Part shown: in pieces, positions 16,990 through 26,400 of the stretch
Layout: every line of letters begins with the position of its first letter
How positions within the stretch are numbered: the stretch's first letter is position 1
Source: an uncultured Eubacteriales bacterium
GTDB lineage: Bacteria > Bacillota > Clostridia > Christensenellales > Aristaeellaceae
Length of the DNA: 44,511 bases
Direction of reading: 5' to 3'
NCBI GenBank assembly: GCA_902801165.1
Contig: CADCHI010000016.1
Location: 1 to 44,511 of the forward strand
Notes under the pieces: model-generated
What the model was told of the DNA's origin: nothing
The model's database searches: none
Seen by the model: only the letters and a program-made list of their open reading frames with translations
Program-made: the position numbers and the translations under genes

Positions 16990-19503
16990 TCAGTCCTTTT
17001 CCTGCATGGTATAGAGCCTCGCCTCGCCGCCGTCGGCCAGGTAGAACTCGCCGGACAGGCTGTCCCGCGTCCAGATATCCCACTTGCCGGCCTCGCCGAC
17101 GGGATAGTACAGCGGCACGCTGGCCTTCGACTGCAGCGTCACCATCGCGTTGATGGAACGCACGTCCCTGTCCTCCAGCTTGCACACCCAGTGCTCGAAA
17201 ACCTGCCTGTCGTCATCCAGGTTCACGTTCTTCTGGCGGCCGAGCAGCGGCCGCTTCTTGCTGTAGATGATCGCGTCCGGGGACTTGCGGCTCTCGAACT
17301 CGATCACCTCGCGGTAATTCAGCGCCTTGCAGTTCAGCTCGATCTTGCTGTAGCCGTAGATCTGCTCCAGGGGGACGATCACCATCTCGCCGCTGATGTC
17401 CTTCTGGTGATCCTTCGGAGGCACGCGGATGCCGTCCCGGCTGTAGCCGGAGAGCGTGTAGCGCAGGATCGGCTTGTTCACTTCCTGCTTCAGCAGCTCC
17501 TTCGGCAGCGTGATGAGCAGGTTGTCGCCCTGAACGACGAGGGTGGCGTTCATCATCGCCGGGGCCGGTCCCTCGACCGCCTCCCGGGCCTCTTCGACGT
17601 CATACGCCCCGTATTCCTCGTCCACGGCGCCGCCCATGTTGACGATGCGGTTGGTGTCCGGCAGCATGGTCAGTAATTCCTTGACGCCGATCTGCTCGTT
17701 GTCCGAGCGGCCCAGGCTGCACACGGAGAACTCCACCAGGTTGTCGAAGCGGTGCACCTCCACCACCCGGGTATGGGGCCCCCGCTTGGGCAGCGGATGG
17801 TTGGCGTCCCCGGCGTGGAGCAGGTCGGAGCACATGTAGATCACCTGGCGCTCCTGGGCGTAGATCCGGTTGGTGTCGAACTGCAAGCGCTCCCGCAGGT
17901 CCTGGAGCTGCTCGTTCACGGTGGCCGTGAACTGCGCGGCCTCCACGTTCTTCGCCAGGTGGGTGACCATGCTCTGCTCGTTGTCGTCGATCAGGCTGTG
18001 CTGCAGCCGGTCGATCAGCTTCATCCAGTTCTCCTCGACGAAGGTATCGTCCCCGAAGTAGTCGGTGGCGGGCTTCAGGCTCAGCTCCGGGGAGATCAGG
18101 CGGCGGCTGTTGCTGCTGATCTTGTTGATGATCGGCTCGGCGAACTGGATGTCCTCGCGCAGCTCGCCCTCGCTCAGCAGCCACTTGTTCTGCGCGATGA
18201 TCTCGTCCCGGCGGTGGATGGCCGCCTGGATGGCCTCGATCTTGCCCTCCAGCAGGCGGGCCACGCCGGCCAGCAGCGCCCCGGCCACGTGGTCGTAGTA
18301 GGGCTCCAGCATGCGCTCGGTCTTGACGATGGCATAGGTGATGGGGTCCTTCTCCTCGCAGCTGGCGCTGCCGGACTTGACCGCCCTCAGCCGCTTGCTG
18401 CGGTCCTCCAGCCAGGGGATCAGCCCCCGGCGCAGGTACTCCGTCACCTCGCGGCAGTAGTACTCCGGGTGGTCCTCCATCACCTGGTCGAAGTAGGCGC
18501 TCCAGTTCCCCAGGATCGCCGCCGGGCTGTCCATCTGGCGCGTGCTCACGGGCTCGTCATTGAAGCGGGCCAGCAGCGCGCGCATCCAGCCGCCCTTGAA
18601 GTTGACCTCGATGAAGCGCTCGATGTTCTCGTCGGTGGTGCGGAAGATGGGGTTGGCCATGATCGAGGCGTCCACCCGGTTGGGGAACAGCGGCTCGACC
18701 ATGCGCTTGAGCTCCCGGCCCAGCGCGGCGGCGTCGCTCTTGCGGTTGACATCGCTGTTGGGGTCCTTGCTGCGAGGCCAGCCGCCGAAAAAGGCGGTGA
18801 ACAGCGCGTCCTCGTTCAGGCTCTGGTCCCCGCGGGCGCGGGTGGTCAGCGCCTTCACCGCGTAGTGGACGCGGATGCGCCGGAAGTCCTCCTTCATCAG
18901 GCTCAGCTTGTTGAACGTGCCGGTGTACAGCCCGTAGGTGTCCGGCAGCATGCCGCAGGCGGCCAGTATGGCGTAGTTGGACAGCAGCTTGCGCTCCTCG
19001 TTGGCGCTGGCCAGCACCCAGCCGGCCCGGGTGCTCTGGGAAAACAGGTACACCGCCGCGTTGACGGTCTCCAACGCCTCCACCAGCTCCGGATCGTTGA
19101 TCCGAAGGCCGTCCTTCTGCACGATGGCGATGTGGCTGATCTGGGTGAAGGCCAGGTTCCGGACGCTGTCGGCGGTTTCGCGGATGCAGCGGGCCCACTC
19201 CTGCTCGCTTCGCGCGCTGTTGATCAGGTAGATCGCGTACAGCTGCGTCGCCTGCACCCCGGCGGTGATGGCCCTGGGGTTGGCGCGCACGCCGCCGATG
19301 GCCGCGTCCAGGCCGGGCCTGAACTGGCCGTCGAACACGGTGAAGCAAGCGGCCTCCTCGCTGCCCAGCTCGCACAGCTGGCCCACGCCGTCCTTGATGT
19401 CCTTCATCAATTCGGCGGCGGAATAGCGGACCCGTTTTCCCTCGTCCGCGAACTCCCCGCCGCTGTTTCCAAGGACAAACAGGCTAATCCGGCTGATCTT
19501 CAT
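16990..19503 (-). CDS. Uncharacterised 837-residue protein between the tubulin-like and GTPase genes
   Basis: I do not recognise a family. The ATG at 19503 is preferred to the GTG at 19515 because AAGGTGGG lies about 5-8 bases before it. The N-terminus is alpha/beta (ISRISLFVLGNSGGEF, EAACFTVFDGQFRP) with helices that include QLYAIYLINSARSEQEWARC. The middle is helical, with many acidic and aromatic residues and possible coiled coil around 420-560. The C-terminal about 200 residues are beta-rich (VVQGDNLLITLPKEL, EMVIVPLEQIYGYSKIEL). No membrane segment is seen. A 43-bp gap to the GTPase gene and an 88-bp gap to the tubulin-like gene place it in the same transcript. It may be an adaptor between the two GTPases; that is inference. 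Confidence 0.7.
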   Translation of the reverse strand: MKISRISLFVLGNSGGEFADEGKRVRYSAAELMKDIKDGVGQLCELGSEEAACFTVFDGQFRPGLDAAIGGVRANPRAITAGVQATQLYAIYLINSARSEQEWARCIRETADSVRNLAFTQISHIAIVQKDGLRINDPELVEALETVNAAVYLFSQSTRAGWVLASANEERKLLSNYAILAACGMLPDTYGLYTGTFNKLSLMKEDFRRIRVHYAVKALTTRARGDQSLNEDALFTAFFGGWPRSKDPNSDVNRKSDAAALGRELKRMVEPLFPNRVDASIMANPIFRTTDENIERFIEVNFKGGWMRALLARFNDEPVSTRQMDSPAAILGNWSAYFDQVMEDHPEYYCREVTEYLRRGLIPWLEDRSKRLRAVKSGSASCEEKDPITYAIVKTERMLEPYYDHVAGALLAGVARLLEGKIEAIQAAIHRRDEIIAQNKWLLSEGELREDIQFAEPIINKISSNSRRLISPELSLKPATDYFGDDTFVEENWMKLIDRLQHSLIDDNEQSMVTHLAKNVEAAQFTATVNEQLQDLRERLQFDTNRIYAQERQVIYMCSDLLHAGDANHPLPKRGPHTRVVEVHRFDNLVEFSVCSLGRSDNEQIGVKELLTMLPDTNRIVNMGGAVDEEYGAYDVEEAREAVEGPAPAMMNATLVVQGDNLLITLPKELLKQEVNKPILRYTLSGYSRDGIRVPPKDHQKDISGEMVIVPLEQIYGYSKIELNCKALNYREVIEFESRKSPDAIIYSKKRPLLGRQKNVNLDDDRQVFEHWVCKLEDRDVRSINAMVTLQSKASVPLYYPVGEAGKWDIWTRDSLSGEFYLADGGEARLYTMQEKD

Positions 19504-19539
19504 GGTCTTTCCCACCTTCGCGTCTATTTGGCAAATCCG

Positions 19540-19573
19540 CCCGGGGCCGCGGCGAAATGCCGCGGGCCCCGGG
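19540..19573 (-). other. Strong intercistronic GC hairpin
   Basis: Arms 19540-19553 and 19559-19573 pair along almost their whole length, with one bulged base and a 5-base loop, in the 88-bp gap after the tubulin-like gene. Only TTT follows on the minus strand, so partial termination or 3'-end protection of the upstream message is more likely than full termination. Confidence 0.6.
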
Positions 19574-19591
19574 GCTTGTACTCATGGGTTG

Positions 19592-22500
19592 TTACCAGGT
19601 GCGGATGAAATGGCCGAGGGGCTGGCTCAGCATCTCCAGCAGCCTGTTGCAGGTGTTGTAGGCATCGCGGTCCAGCGCGTGGTCGGCGTAGGCCATCATC
19701 ACGTTCTGCTTCAGGCCTTCCAGCTTGGTGCGCCACTCGGTGGCCCTGGCCTTGATCTCATCGGTCTGCGCGTCTCTGTCCTCCTTCTCGGACACCTCGC
19801 GCTGAATCCTCTCGGCCTTCTCCATCGCCAGGGCGATGGCGCCGGGCTCGTTCTTGCCGCCCGCGCTGTACCAGGCCGCAAACTGCAGCAGGATCGGGAA
19901 CTCTCTGAAGCACCCGTACATGCGCTCCAGCGCCACGTGCGGGTCCTCGGTGTTGTACACCTCGGCGCTGGCGCCCTCGATCACCGTGGTGGTGATCTTC
20001 ACGCGCAGGACCTTCAGCAGGTCGTACATCAGCATGCGGGCCACCGCGGCGCAGTCCGCGGTCAGGACGCTCTCGTCGGCCTGCTCGGGGATCTCGGCGA
20101 TGCGGGCCTTGGCCATGGCCACCAGGGCCTCCGCCTCCGCCAGGCGGGCCTTCACCAGGCCGCCCAGCTTCACGTGCTCGTCCATCTCCGCCACGACGTC
20201 GAGCCGGCGGCTCAGCGCCTCGCGGATCGCGCGGCCATAGGCGCTGGTCCACGCGTCCTTGATCTCCTCGGTCATGGTCGGATTGTAGCTGGGCTTCAAC
20301 TCGCGCAGCATGTTGGAGACGCCCAGCTTGTTGCCCCAGTCGGTGGCGGCGTCGTACAGGTGGCTGAAGGTCAGCGGCTCGCGGGTGCGGTTGTCGTCCA
20401 GCGCCACGATGGCATCGCGATAATCCTCAGCCAGCTTCTGCGCCTGCTGCAGCTGGGCCTTGTTGGCCTGGTTGGGCTCCAGCCTCAACAGGTCGTCCAA
20501 CGCGGCGCGGTCGAAGGGGATGGCGTCCAGCGCGTTCTGGATGGTGGTCTCGGAGGGCGTCACGCCGTCGATCTTCTTGAACACGCACTTGTAGGCGTTC
20601 ACGGCGGGCAGCTCGTTGTAGTTGAACTTGTAGTCCAGCTTCAGCACGCCCTGCTTCTCGGCTTCCTTCAGCTGCTCGGCGGCCTCGCCGGTCTCGCGGA
20701 CCTCGCGCTGGATGAAGGGATCGGGGATGCGGGCGGTGTCGCCCCAGGGCTGCTTCATCTGGTCGAGCAGGCCCGCGTCGTTGATGGCGCCGGGGTTCTC
20801 GTTCATGTACAGGTGATAGGCCTTGTGGGAGCGCTTGCTCTCGATGTAGACCCTGCGCAGCACGTCGATGTAGCCGTAGAAGTACATCGGCAGGCCGCCC
20901 TTGTCGTTGACCCAGAAGATGCGGTCGCTGCTCTGGGTGTGCTTGATGATGGCCAGCAGGTTGTTGTTCTTGCAGTAGGCCCGGATGCCCTGCTCGATGT
21001 CCGTGGCGCCCTGGGGCAGCGTGATCATGCTGACGTGCACGGCGATGTTGTTGGGCAGGTCCATGGACTCGGGGGACGGATAGAACATGACCTCCGCGCC
21101 GGTGCGCAGCTTGGCGCACAGCTGGTTGGACACGTAGTTCTGCAGCGCGGCGCCGTCGCCCACGTGCTGGTAGGTCTGGATCTTCTGGGTCAGGGACAGG
21201 CCGCCCACGGCGACGAACATGTTCTCGCGCATGGCGTCCACGGTCTGGTTCACCAGCGCGGGCAGCTCGCTGGGCGCGAGCTTGGCGTCCATCATCCGCT
21301 CGGTCACGGCGATGGCGCTGTTGTAGATACCCTGCACCAGGGTGTCCCGCTTGTCCTGATCGGCGAACTTCTGGGTCAGGTCGTTGGCCATGGCGCCGGT
21401 GTCGAACAGCGTGGCGGTGGTATTGGCACGCGCCTTGCGCAGGTCCTCCTCGTAGGCGTTCTTCTGGGTGCGGATGGCGGTGACGATGTCGCCCAGCACC
21501 GCGGTGTACAGGGACAGCCGCTTCTGGAAGTCGTTCAGCGCCTCCTTCAGCGCGGCGTAGTAGGCGTCGGCCTGGGTCGCGTTGTAGAGGGTCTGGACCT
21601 TGGCCATGTAGTCCTCGTAGTTCTGGCGATTGCGCAGGATGCCGCCCAGCACGCCCGGGTGAAGGAACTTCTCGAAGCTGCTCTTGCAGTGGTCCTTGTA
21701 GCTCTGCATGTCGCTGGCGGCGGTCGACTTCTTGCCGTCCAGCACCGCGCCGTAGTCCGCAACCTTCTTGCCCAGGCAGTTTTCACCCTCGCTGAGCATC
21801 GCGTACAGGTACTCGGGGCCGCGCTTGATGTCCTGGCCGATCAGGCGGGCCTGGGTCAGGAACACGCTCCAGATGTCCTCGGCCAGCTGGATCTCCTCGT
21901 TGCCCTTGCTGTGGCGCAGCGCGTCCGCGAAGTTGGCATAGGCGGTGCCGTGGGGCGCGGAGCTGCCGTCCTGGGAGCGCAGGGTGTCCACGTCGAAGCC
22001 GTCAAAGCTGGGGATGGTGTGGCGCTGGTTGAAGCCCTGGCGCACCACCGCCGAGGCAGTGCCGGCCTGCATGGTGTCCAGGGACATCACGTTCTTCTTG
22101 AACTCCTCGATGTCCAGGCCGTCCATGATGGCCTTGTGGGTGTCGAAGCGGGAGATCGCCTCGTCGTAGATCATCGACCACTCCTGCAGCTCCATCAGCC
22201 GATCCTCGCCGGCGTTGCTGTAGGCGCCGAGGGAGTGATAGCGGGTGGGCATCGGATAGGGATGATGCATCATGCTGATGATGGCGGACTGGTTGGAGTG
22301 GGCGCTCTGGAAGCCGTAGGCGTTGGCGTCGTTGGTCGCGCCGCCGTCGCCCTTGCCCTCCTCGTCCACGACCTCGAAGGACTCGTTGCCGGCGGCGTCG
22401 CTGCTCTCGTAGCAGTGCACCAGGTACTCGGCGACGGCGTCGGTGTTGTGCTCGTAGGCGTTCTCGATGTTCACGCCGTGGTCGTTCTGGGAGCACAGCA

Positions 22501-23299
22501 GGTATACGTCGTCAAAGGGCGCGCCGGTCCAGGTCAGCGTGTCGGTATTGGTGTACTGCTGCTGCAGGGTGACGCCGGTGGTTTCCGCGTCCATCCAGAA
22601 GTCCAGTTCCTTCAGGAAGGCGTAGCTGTTGCTGCTGTACAGCTTGGTGTTGGCGTCCGAGCCGCCTGCGTTGTGGGCGATGGTCACATCGGGCATCATC
22701 AGGTAGGCCTCGATGTTGATCCTGTAGCCGCCCCGGCGGGCGATGTCCCGCAGGATGTAGGCGATGTCCAGGATGGTGCCGGAGCCCGTGCCGCCGGAGA
22801 TGCCGGCCATCAGCTTGACGGAGATGCGGCTGTTCCTGGCCGCGTTCGCCGCGTTCACGGCGCCCAGGGAATTCAGCTTGCCGGACAGGGCCATGCGGAT
22901 GTTGTTGAACTTGTCGAACAGCATCAGGCGGGAGACCTGGCGATAGCAGCCCGCGCCGTCGCGGGTGACGTCGATGCCCTCCAGGCGGGGGTCCAGCCAC
23001 TCGGTGACGTAATTCTTCCTGCCGAGGGCGCCCTTGATCGTCTCGAAGTCGCCGCCGATGTCCACGAACTCGCCGTTCTCCAGCTTCATGCCGTAGAGGC
23101 GCTTGTCGCCGATGCCGCTCTCGGTATCGATCTCCAGGTACTCGGTGCGCGGCGGCCGATTGGCCTCGGTGCCGTCCGGGAACCGCTGGCCCTCAAAGCG
23201 CCTGTTGAATTCAGACTTGGTCCGCATCAGCATGCTGAAACCGGTTCCGCCCAGTCCCAGGATCAGTACCGGCGCGTCGATCTTCTTAACCTTAGGCAT
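19592..23299 (-). CDS. Tubulin-like GTPase with long C-terminal helical region
   Basis: 1235 residues. The N-terminal domain is a tubulin/FtsZ-type GTPase of the Tubulin_2-like group. It has an opening strand and glycine loop APVLILGLGGTG (residues 9-20), the signature loop GISGGTGSGT (166-175) that binds the nucleotide phosphates, and a following strand IEAYLMMPDV that is typical of the next loop. Normal FtsZ and TubZ are 350-480 residues, so the long rest is extra. It appears helical with coiled-coil stretches (for example EEAEKLKEAEKQ-like and LRRLDVVAEMDEHVKLGG regions). No signal peptide. The ATG has AAGGGGG 8 bases upstream. It could polymerise beneath the membrane and organise the surface proteins encoded beside it; polymerisation is not shown by sequence alone. 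Confidence 0.85.
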   Translation of the reverse strand: MPKVKKIDAPVLILGLGGTGFSMLMRTKSEFNRRFEGQRFPDGTEANRPPRTEYLEIDTESGIGDKRLYGMKLENGEFVDIGGDFETIKGALGRKNYVTEWLDPRLEGIDVTRDGAGCYRQVSRLMLFDKFNNIRMALSGKLNSLGAVNAANAARNSRISVKLMAGISGGTGSGTILDIAYILRDIARRGGYRINIEAYLMMPDVTIAHNAGGSDANTKLYSSNSYAFLKELDFWMDAETTGVTLQQQYTNTDTLTWTGAPFDDVYLLCSQNDHGVNIENAYEHNTDAVAEYLVHCYESSDAAGNESFEVVDEEGKGDGGATNDANAYGFQSAHSNQSAIISMMHHPYPMPTRYHSLGAYSNAGEDRLMELQEWSMIYDEAISRFDTHKAIMDGLDIEEFKKNVMSLDTMQAGTASAVVRQGFNQRHTIPSFDGFDVDTLRSQDGSSAPHGTAYANFADALRHSKGNEEIQLAEDIWSVFLTQARLIGQDIKRGPEYLYAMLSEGENCLGKKVADYGAVLDGKKSTAASDMQSYKDHCKSSFEKFLHPGVLGGILRNRQNYEDYMAKVQTLYNATQADAYYAALKEALNDFQKRLSLYTAVLGDIVTAIRTQKNAYEEDLRKARANTTATLFDTGAMANDLTQKFADQDKRDTLVQGIYNSAIAVTERMMDAKLAPSELPALVNQTVDAMRENMFVAVGGLSLTQKIQTYQHVGDGAALQNYVSNQLCAKLRTGAEVMFYPSPESMDLPNNIAVHVSMITLPQGATDIEQGIRAYCKNNNLLAIIKHTQSSDRIFWVNDKGGLPMYFYGYIDVLRRVYIESKRSHKAYHLYMNENPGAINDAGLLDQMKQPWGDTARIPDPFIQREVRETGEAAEQLKEAEKQGVLKLDYKFNYNELPAVNAYKCVFKKIDGVTPSETTIQNALDAIPFDRAALDDLLRLEPNQANKAQLQQAQKLAEDYRDAIVALDDNRTREPLTFSHLYDAATDWGNKLGVSNMLRELKPSYNPTMTEEIKDAWTSAYGRAIREALSRRLDVVAEMDEHVKLGGLVKARLAEAEALVAMAKARIAEIPEQADESVLTADCAAVARMLMYDLLKVLRVKITTTVIEGASAEVYNTEDPHVALERMYGCFREFPILLQFAAWYSAGGKNEPGAIALAMEKAERIQREVSEKEDRDAQTDEIKARATEWRTKLEGLKQNVMMAYADHALDRDAYNTCNRLLEMLSQPLGHFIRTW

Positions 23300-23352
23300 T
23301 GATGTATCCCCCTTACTTGATCATTAGGTGATTGGGTTGCTTTGCTCATCAA

Positions 23353-23439
23353 CTGAAGCCCGGCCCTCCGGGTTTCAGGAAAATGCGTTTCAGGCTCGTC
23401 CGGGCGGGCGGATCGAAGGCCGCGACCTCGGCGGCCTTC
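23353..23439 (-). other. Two intercistronic hairpins between the first two operon genes
   Basis: Hairpin A: arms 23353-23363 and 23368-23378, 11 bp with one mismatch. Hairpin B: arms 23415-23423 and 23431-23439, 9 bp perfect. Both lie in the 154-bp gap between the vWA gene and the tubulin-like gene and lack a T-run. They probably modulate read-through or message stability. Confidence 0.55.
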
Positions 23440-23453
23440 AATCCCCGTCGCCG

Positions 23454-26400
23454 TCAGTCCCTCTTGAACACGACGGTGTTCTCGTTGCCGGCGGTGTCGC
23501 GGAAGGTCACGGTGATGCGGCCGTTGCGGCACCACTTGGCCTTGCGTCCGCGGCTGATATCCGTGCCGTCCACCTTCACGCTGGCGCCGGCGGGCAGCCG
23601 CATCTTGTTCTTCAGCTCCACCACCAGGCGGTTGCCGGTGGTCGGCCACAGCTGGACCTTGCTGAACGCCTCGGAGCCGCTGCCGTCGTCCATGATGGAG
23701 AAGTGGTCCGCCAGCACCTTCAGCGTGCAGGGCTTGCGGTGGGTGCGGCCGAACCGGCGGCTCTCCTTGCCCTCGTCGGAGAGCACGGCGAAGTCGTTCT
23801 GGGTCACGCGGTACTCGTCGTTGTGCCTCGGCCACGGGCGGTGCACCACGTACTTGTTGATCAGCACCGCGGCGATTGCGGCCAGGATCAGCAGGATCAC
23901 CGCGTAGGTGATGATGCACATCAGCCGGTCGCGGGAGGAGGTGATGTTGTAGTCGATGGCGTAGGACACGGAAGCGCCGTCCTCGTCGGTGGCGGTCACC
24001 GTCAGGTGGGCTTTGCCGAAGCGGGCGGCCGTCACGTTCAGGGTGTCGCCCTCCAGCGCATTTTCAGCGTCGGCGTTGGTCTCCACCACGGGGCCCTCCT
24101 TGGCGATCAGGCCAAAGGTGCGCAGGATGGCGCGGGCGGGGGTGAAGAGGTCCTTCGCCTCCTCCTGATTCTCCGCGGAGGCGGTAAAGCTCAGGCTGTC
24201 GAAAGCGCCGTCGGCATCGGTGAACCAGTCACTCAGCGTGTGGCTCGACTTGGCCATCTCCGGGTTGTCCTTGTCTGCGGTGAACACCACGCCGGATTCG
24301 CCGGGCTCGCCGCCCTTTTCGGTCAGCAGCTTGTCCAGATCCTCGACGACCACGGGGGGCACGTTGACCACCTCGAAGGTGTTGCTGCTCAGCTCACGGG
24401 GCTCGCCGCCGTTGATGCTGTAGGTGGAATCCACCTGCACCCTGCCGGTGTTGCGCTTGGCCGCGACGGTGTACTCCAGACCCTCCTCGGGTTTAACCTC
24501 GGTGTCCTTGGGCTTCTCCACCGTCTCGTGCTTCACGGCCAGCACGCTGTCCTCGCCCAGCTTGTCGTACAGTCCCAGCTCGTCCAGCTCGGTATAGGGG
24601 AATTCGCCTGTCTTGTCTTCCGGCGGCGCCACTTTGTAGTTCACCTGCACCGTGGCGCTGCCGCCCTTGCCCAGCTGGCCCGGCTGCAGCCGGGTTCCCA
24701 GCTCGTTAATCTCAGGCTGGACGGGATCTGCGCTGATGGTCAGGCAGTCGTTCAGCAGATCGCCGACGGAGATCACGTTGGCGGTGAAGCGCACGGGTCC
24801 GGACTCGTTGCCCGCGCCGTCCTGGGCTTTGACCTCCACATAGCCGTCCTTCAGGTTGTCGTCGCTCACCCGGCGGACGACCAGCTTCTCGTTGTCAACG
24901 ATCTTGCCCTCCAGTCCGTTCTGGGAGGCGATCACATAGGTCAGCGGGTCGTCGTCTTCGTCCTTGAAGTAGTCGGACAGCGGCTCGGACTCCAGTTCGT
25001 CCGGGGCATTTTCGTCGAAGATGTCGTTGATGCGGATCGTGCCCAGGAACTGGGGCCCATCCACCGTTGCCACGGGCTTGTCGCCGAACACCACGAACAC
25101 GTTGTTCTCGTTGTTCTCCGTCTCCCGGAACAGGTGGTCGCCGCTGGCGCTCACCGCGTAGTGGAAGGTCTGCTGGTCGGGGGCGTTCTTGTTTACAAAG
25201 CTGGCGGTGTTCAGGTCGATGTCATAGACAAAGCGGTGATTGTCGTAGTCGGCGGTCATCGGCGTCTCCAGCACGGGGGTGTTGTTGGCGTCGTAGATCG
25301 TCAGCACAGCCTCGATGCCGGTGCCATCCGCCTGGCGGCCGCCGTACAGGCTGTCGTCGCTGCTGGGGTTGCCCGCCGCGTCCACAAACCAGGACTCGAA
25401 GGTCACGTGCTCGTTCTTCCTGAACGCGTTGTCGTCCGCGCCGGTCAGGCCCGCCATCAGTTCGATCTGGTAGTTGTACAGCAGGTCGATGGTCATCTGC
25501 TCGTCCGCGGAGACGTCGGCGGCCCGGCGCGCGCTCACCTTCCAGGTGCCCGGGTCCGGATCGATGATCTTCAGGCTGACGAAGTCGTAGCGCTGATATT
25601 CTCCCTTCACACCAGCACCTGTATTAATATGATCGTTGGTATACATGATCAGGTTCGGCCCGTCACCGATCGGCTGGCCGTTGTTGTCCAGCACGGAGAC
25701 GCCGCCCTCGATCTTGTTTCTGTCCACTACCACGTTGACCTCGGTGATGGCCTTGTGGGGAACGCGGATGTCGAACACGATGTCGTCGCCGTCCCCAGCC
25801 TGGGCGGTGATCGTCTCCTGCTCGGTGCCGATCAGCTCGGCGAAGACGCCGCTGAAGCGGTCCTTCAGCTCGGAGGGCTGCACGCCGGACCAGTAGGTCT
25901 CGCTGGAGGTGGCGATGCTGCGCAGCAGGTTCTGGCCGTTGGGATCGTTGCCGAACTGCATGCAGTAGATGCGGCCGCCGAAGGCTTCGATCTGCCGCGC
26001 GCAATTCACCGCCAGCTGCTCGTTCTCGGCGGAAGCCGGCTCGGATTTGCCGTCACCCAGCACCAGCACCAGCTTCTGGTTGTCGGTCTTGTCGCTGCTG
26101 TTCATCAGGTCCAGCGCCTGCTGCATCCCCACGGCGTAGTTGGTATGACCAGAGTGGAGGTACGCGGTGCTGGCGTAGTCCACATCGTTCGCGTACAGCG
26201 AATCGCACAGCGCCCTGCGCCGGACCGGATCGGAGACGTCGATCCAGTTCTTCCACAGATTGCCGTGCTCAGCATTGTATTTGTCAATGTTGCGAGTATC
26301 TTCGCTCGTAAACGGCACGATGGCAGCCTTGGAGAACTTCGCGTCGCACATGTTGATCAGCATGGTCGCCGCGTCCAGGCACATCGTCTCCGGATCAGCG

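Noticed and set aside
19592-23299. Tubulin-like gene considered as a plasmid or phage TubZ segregation gene
   Set aside because: It is about three times too long, is embedded in a chromosomal-type operon with receptors and another GTPase, and has no adjacent TubR-type DNA-binding gene or centromere repeats.
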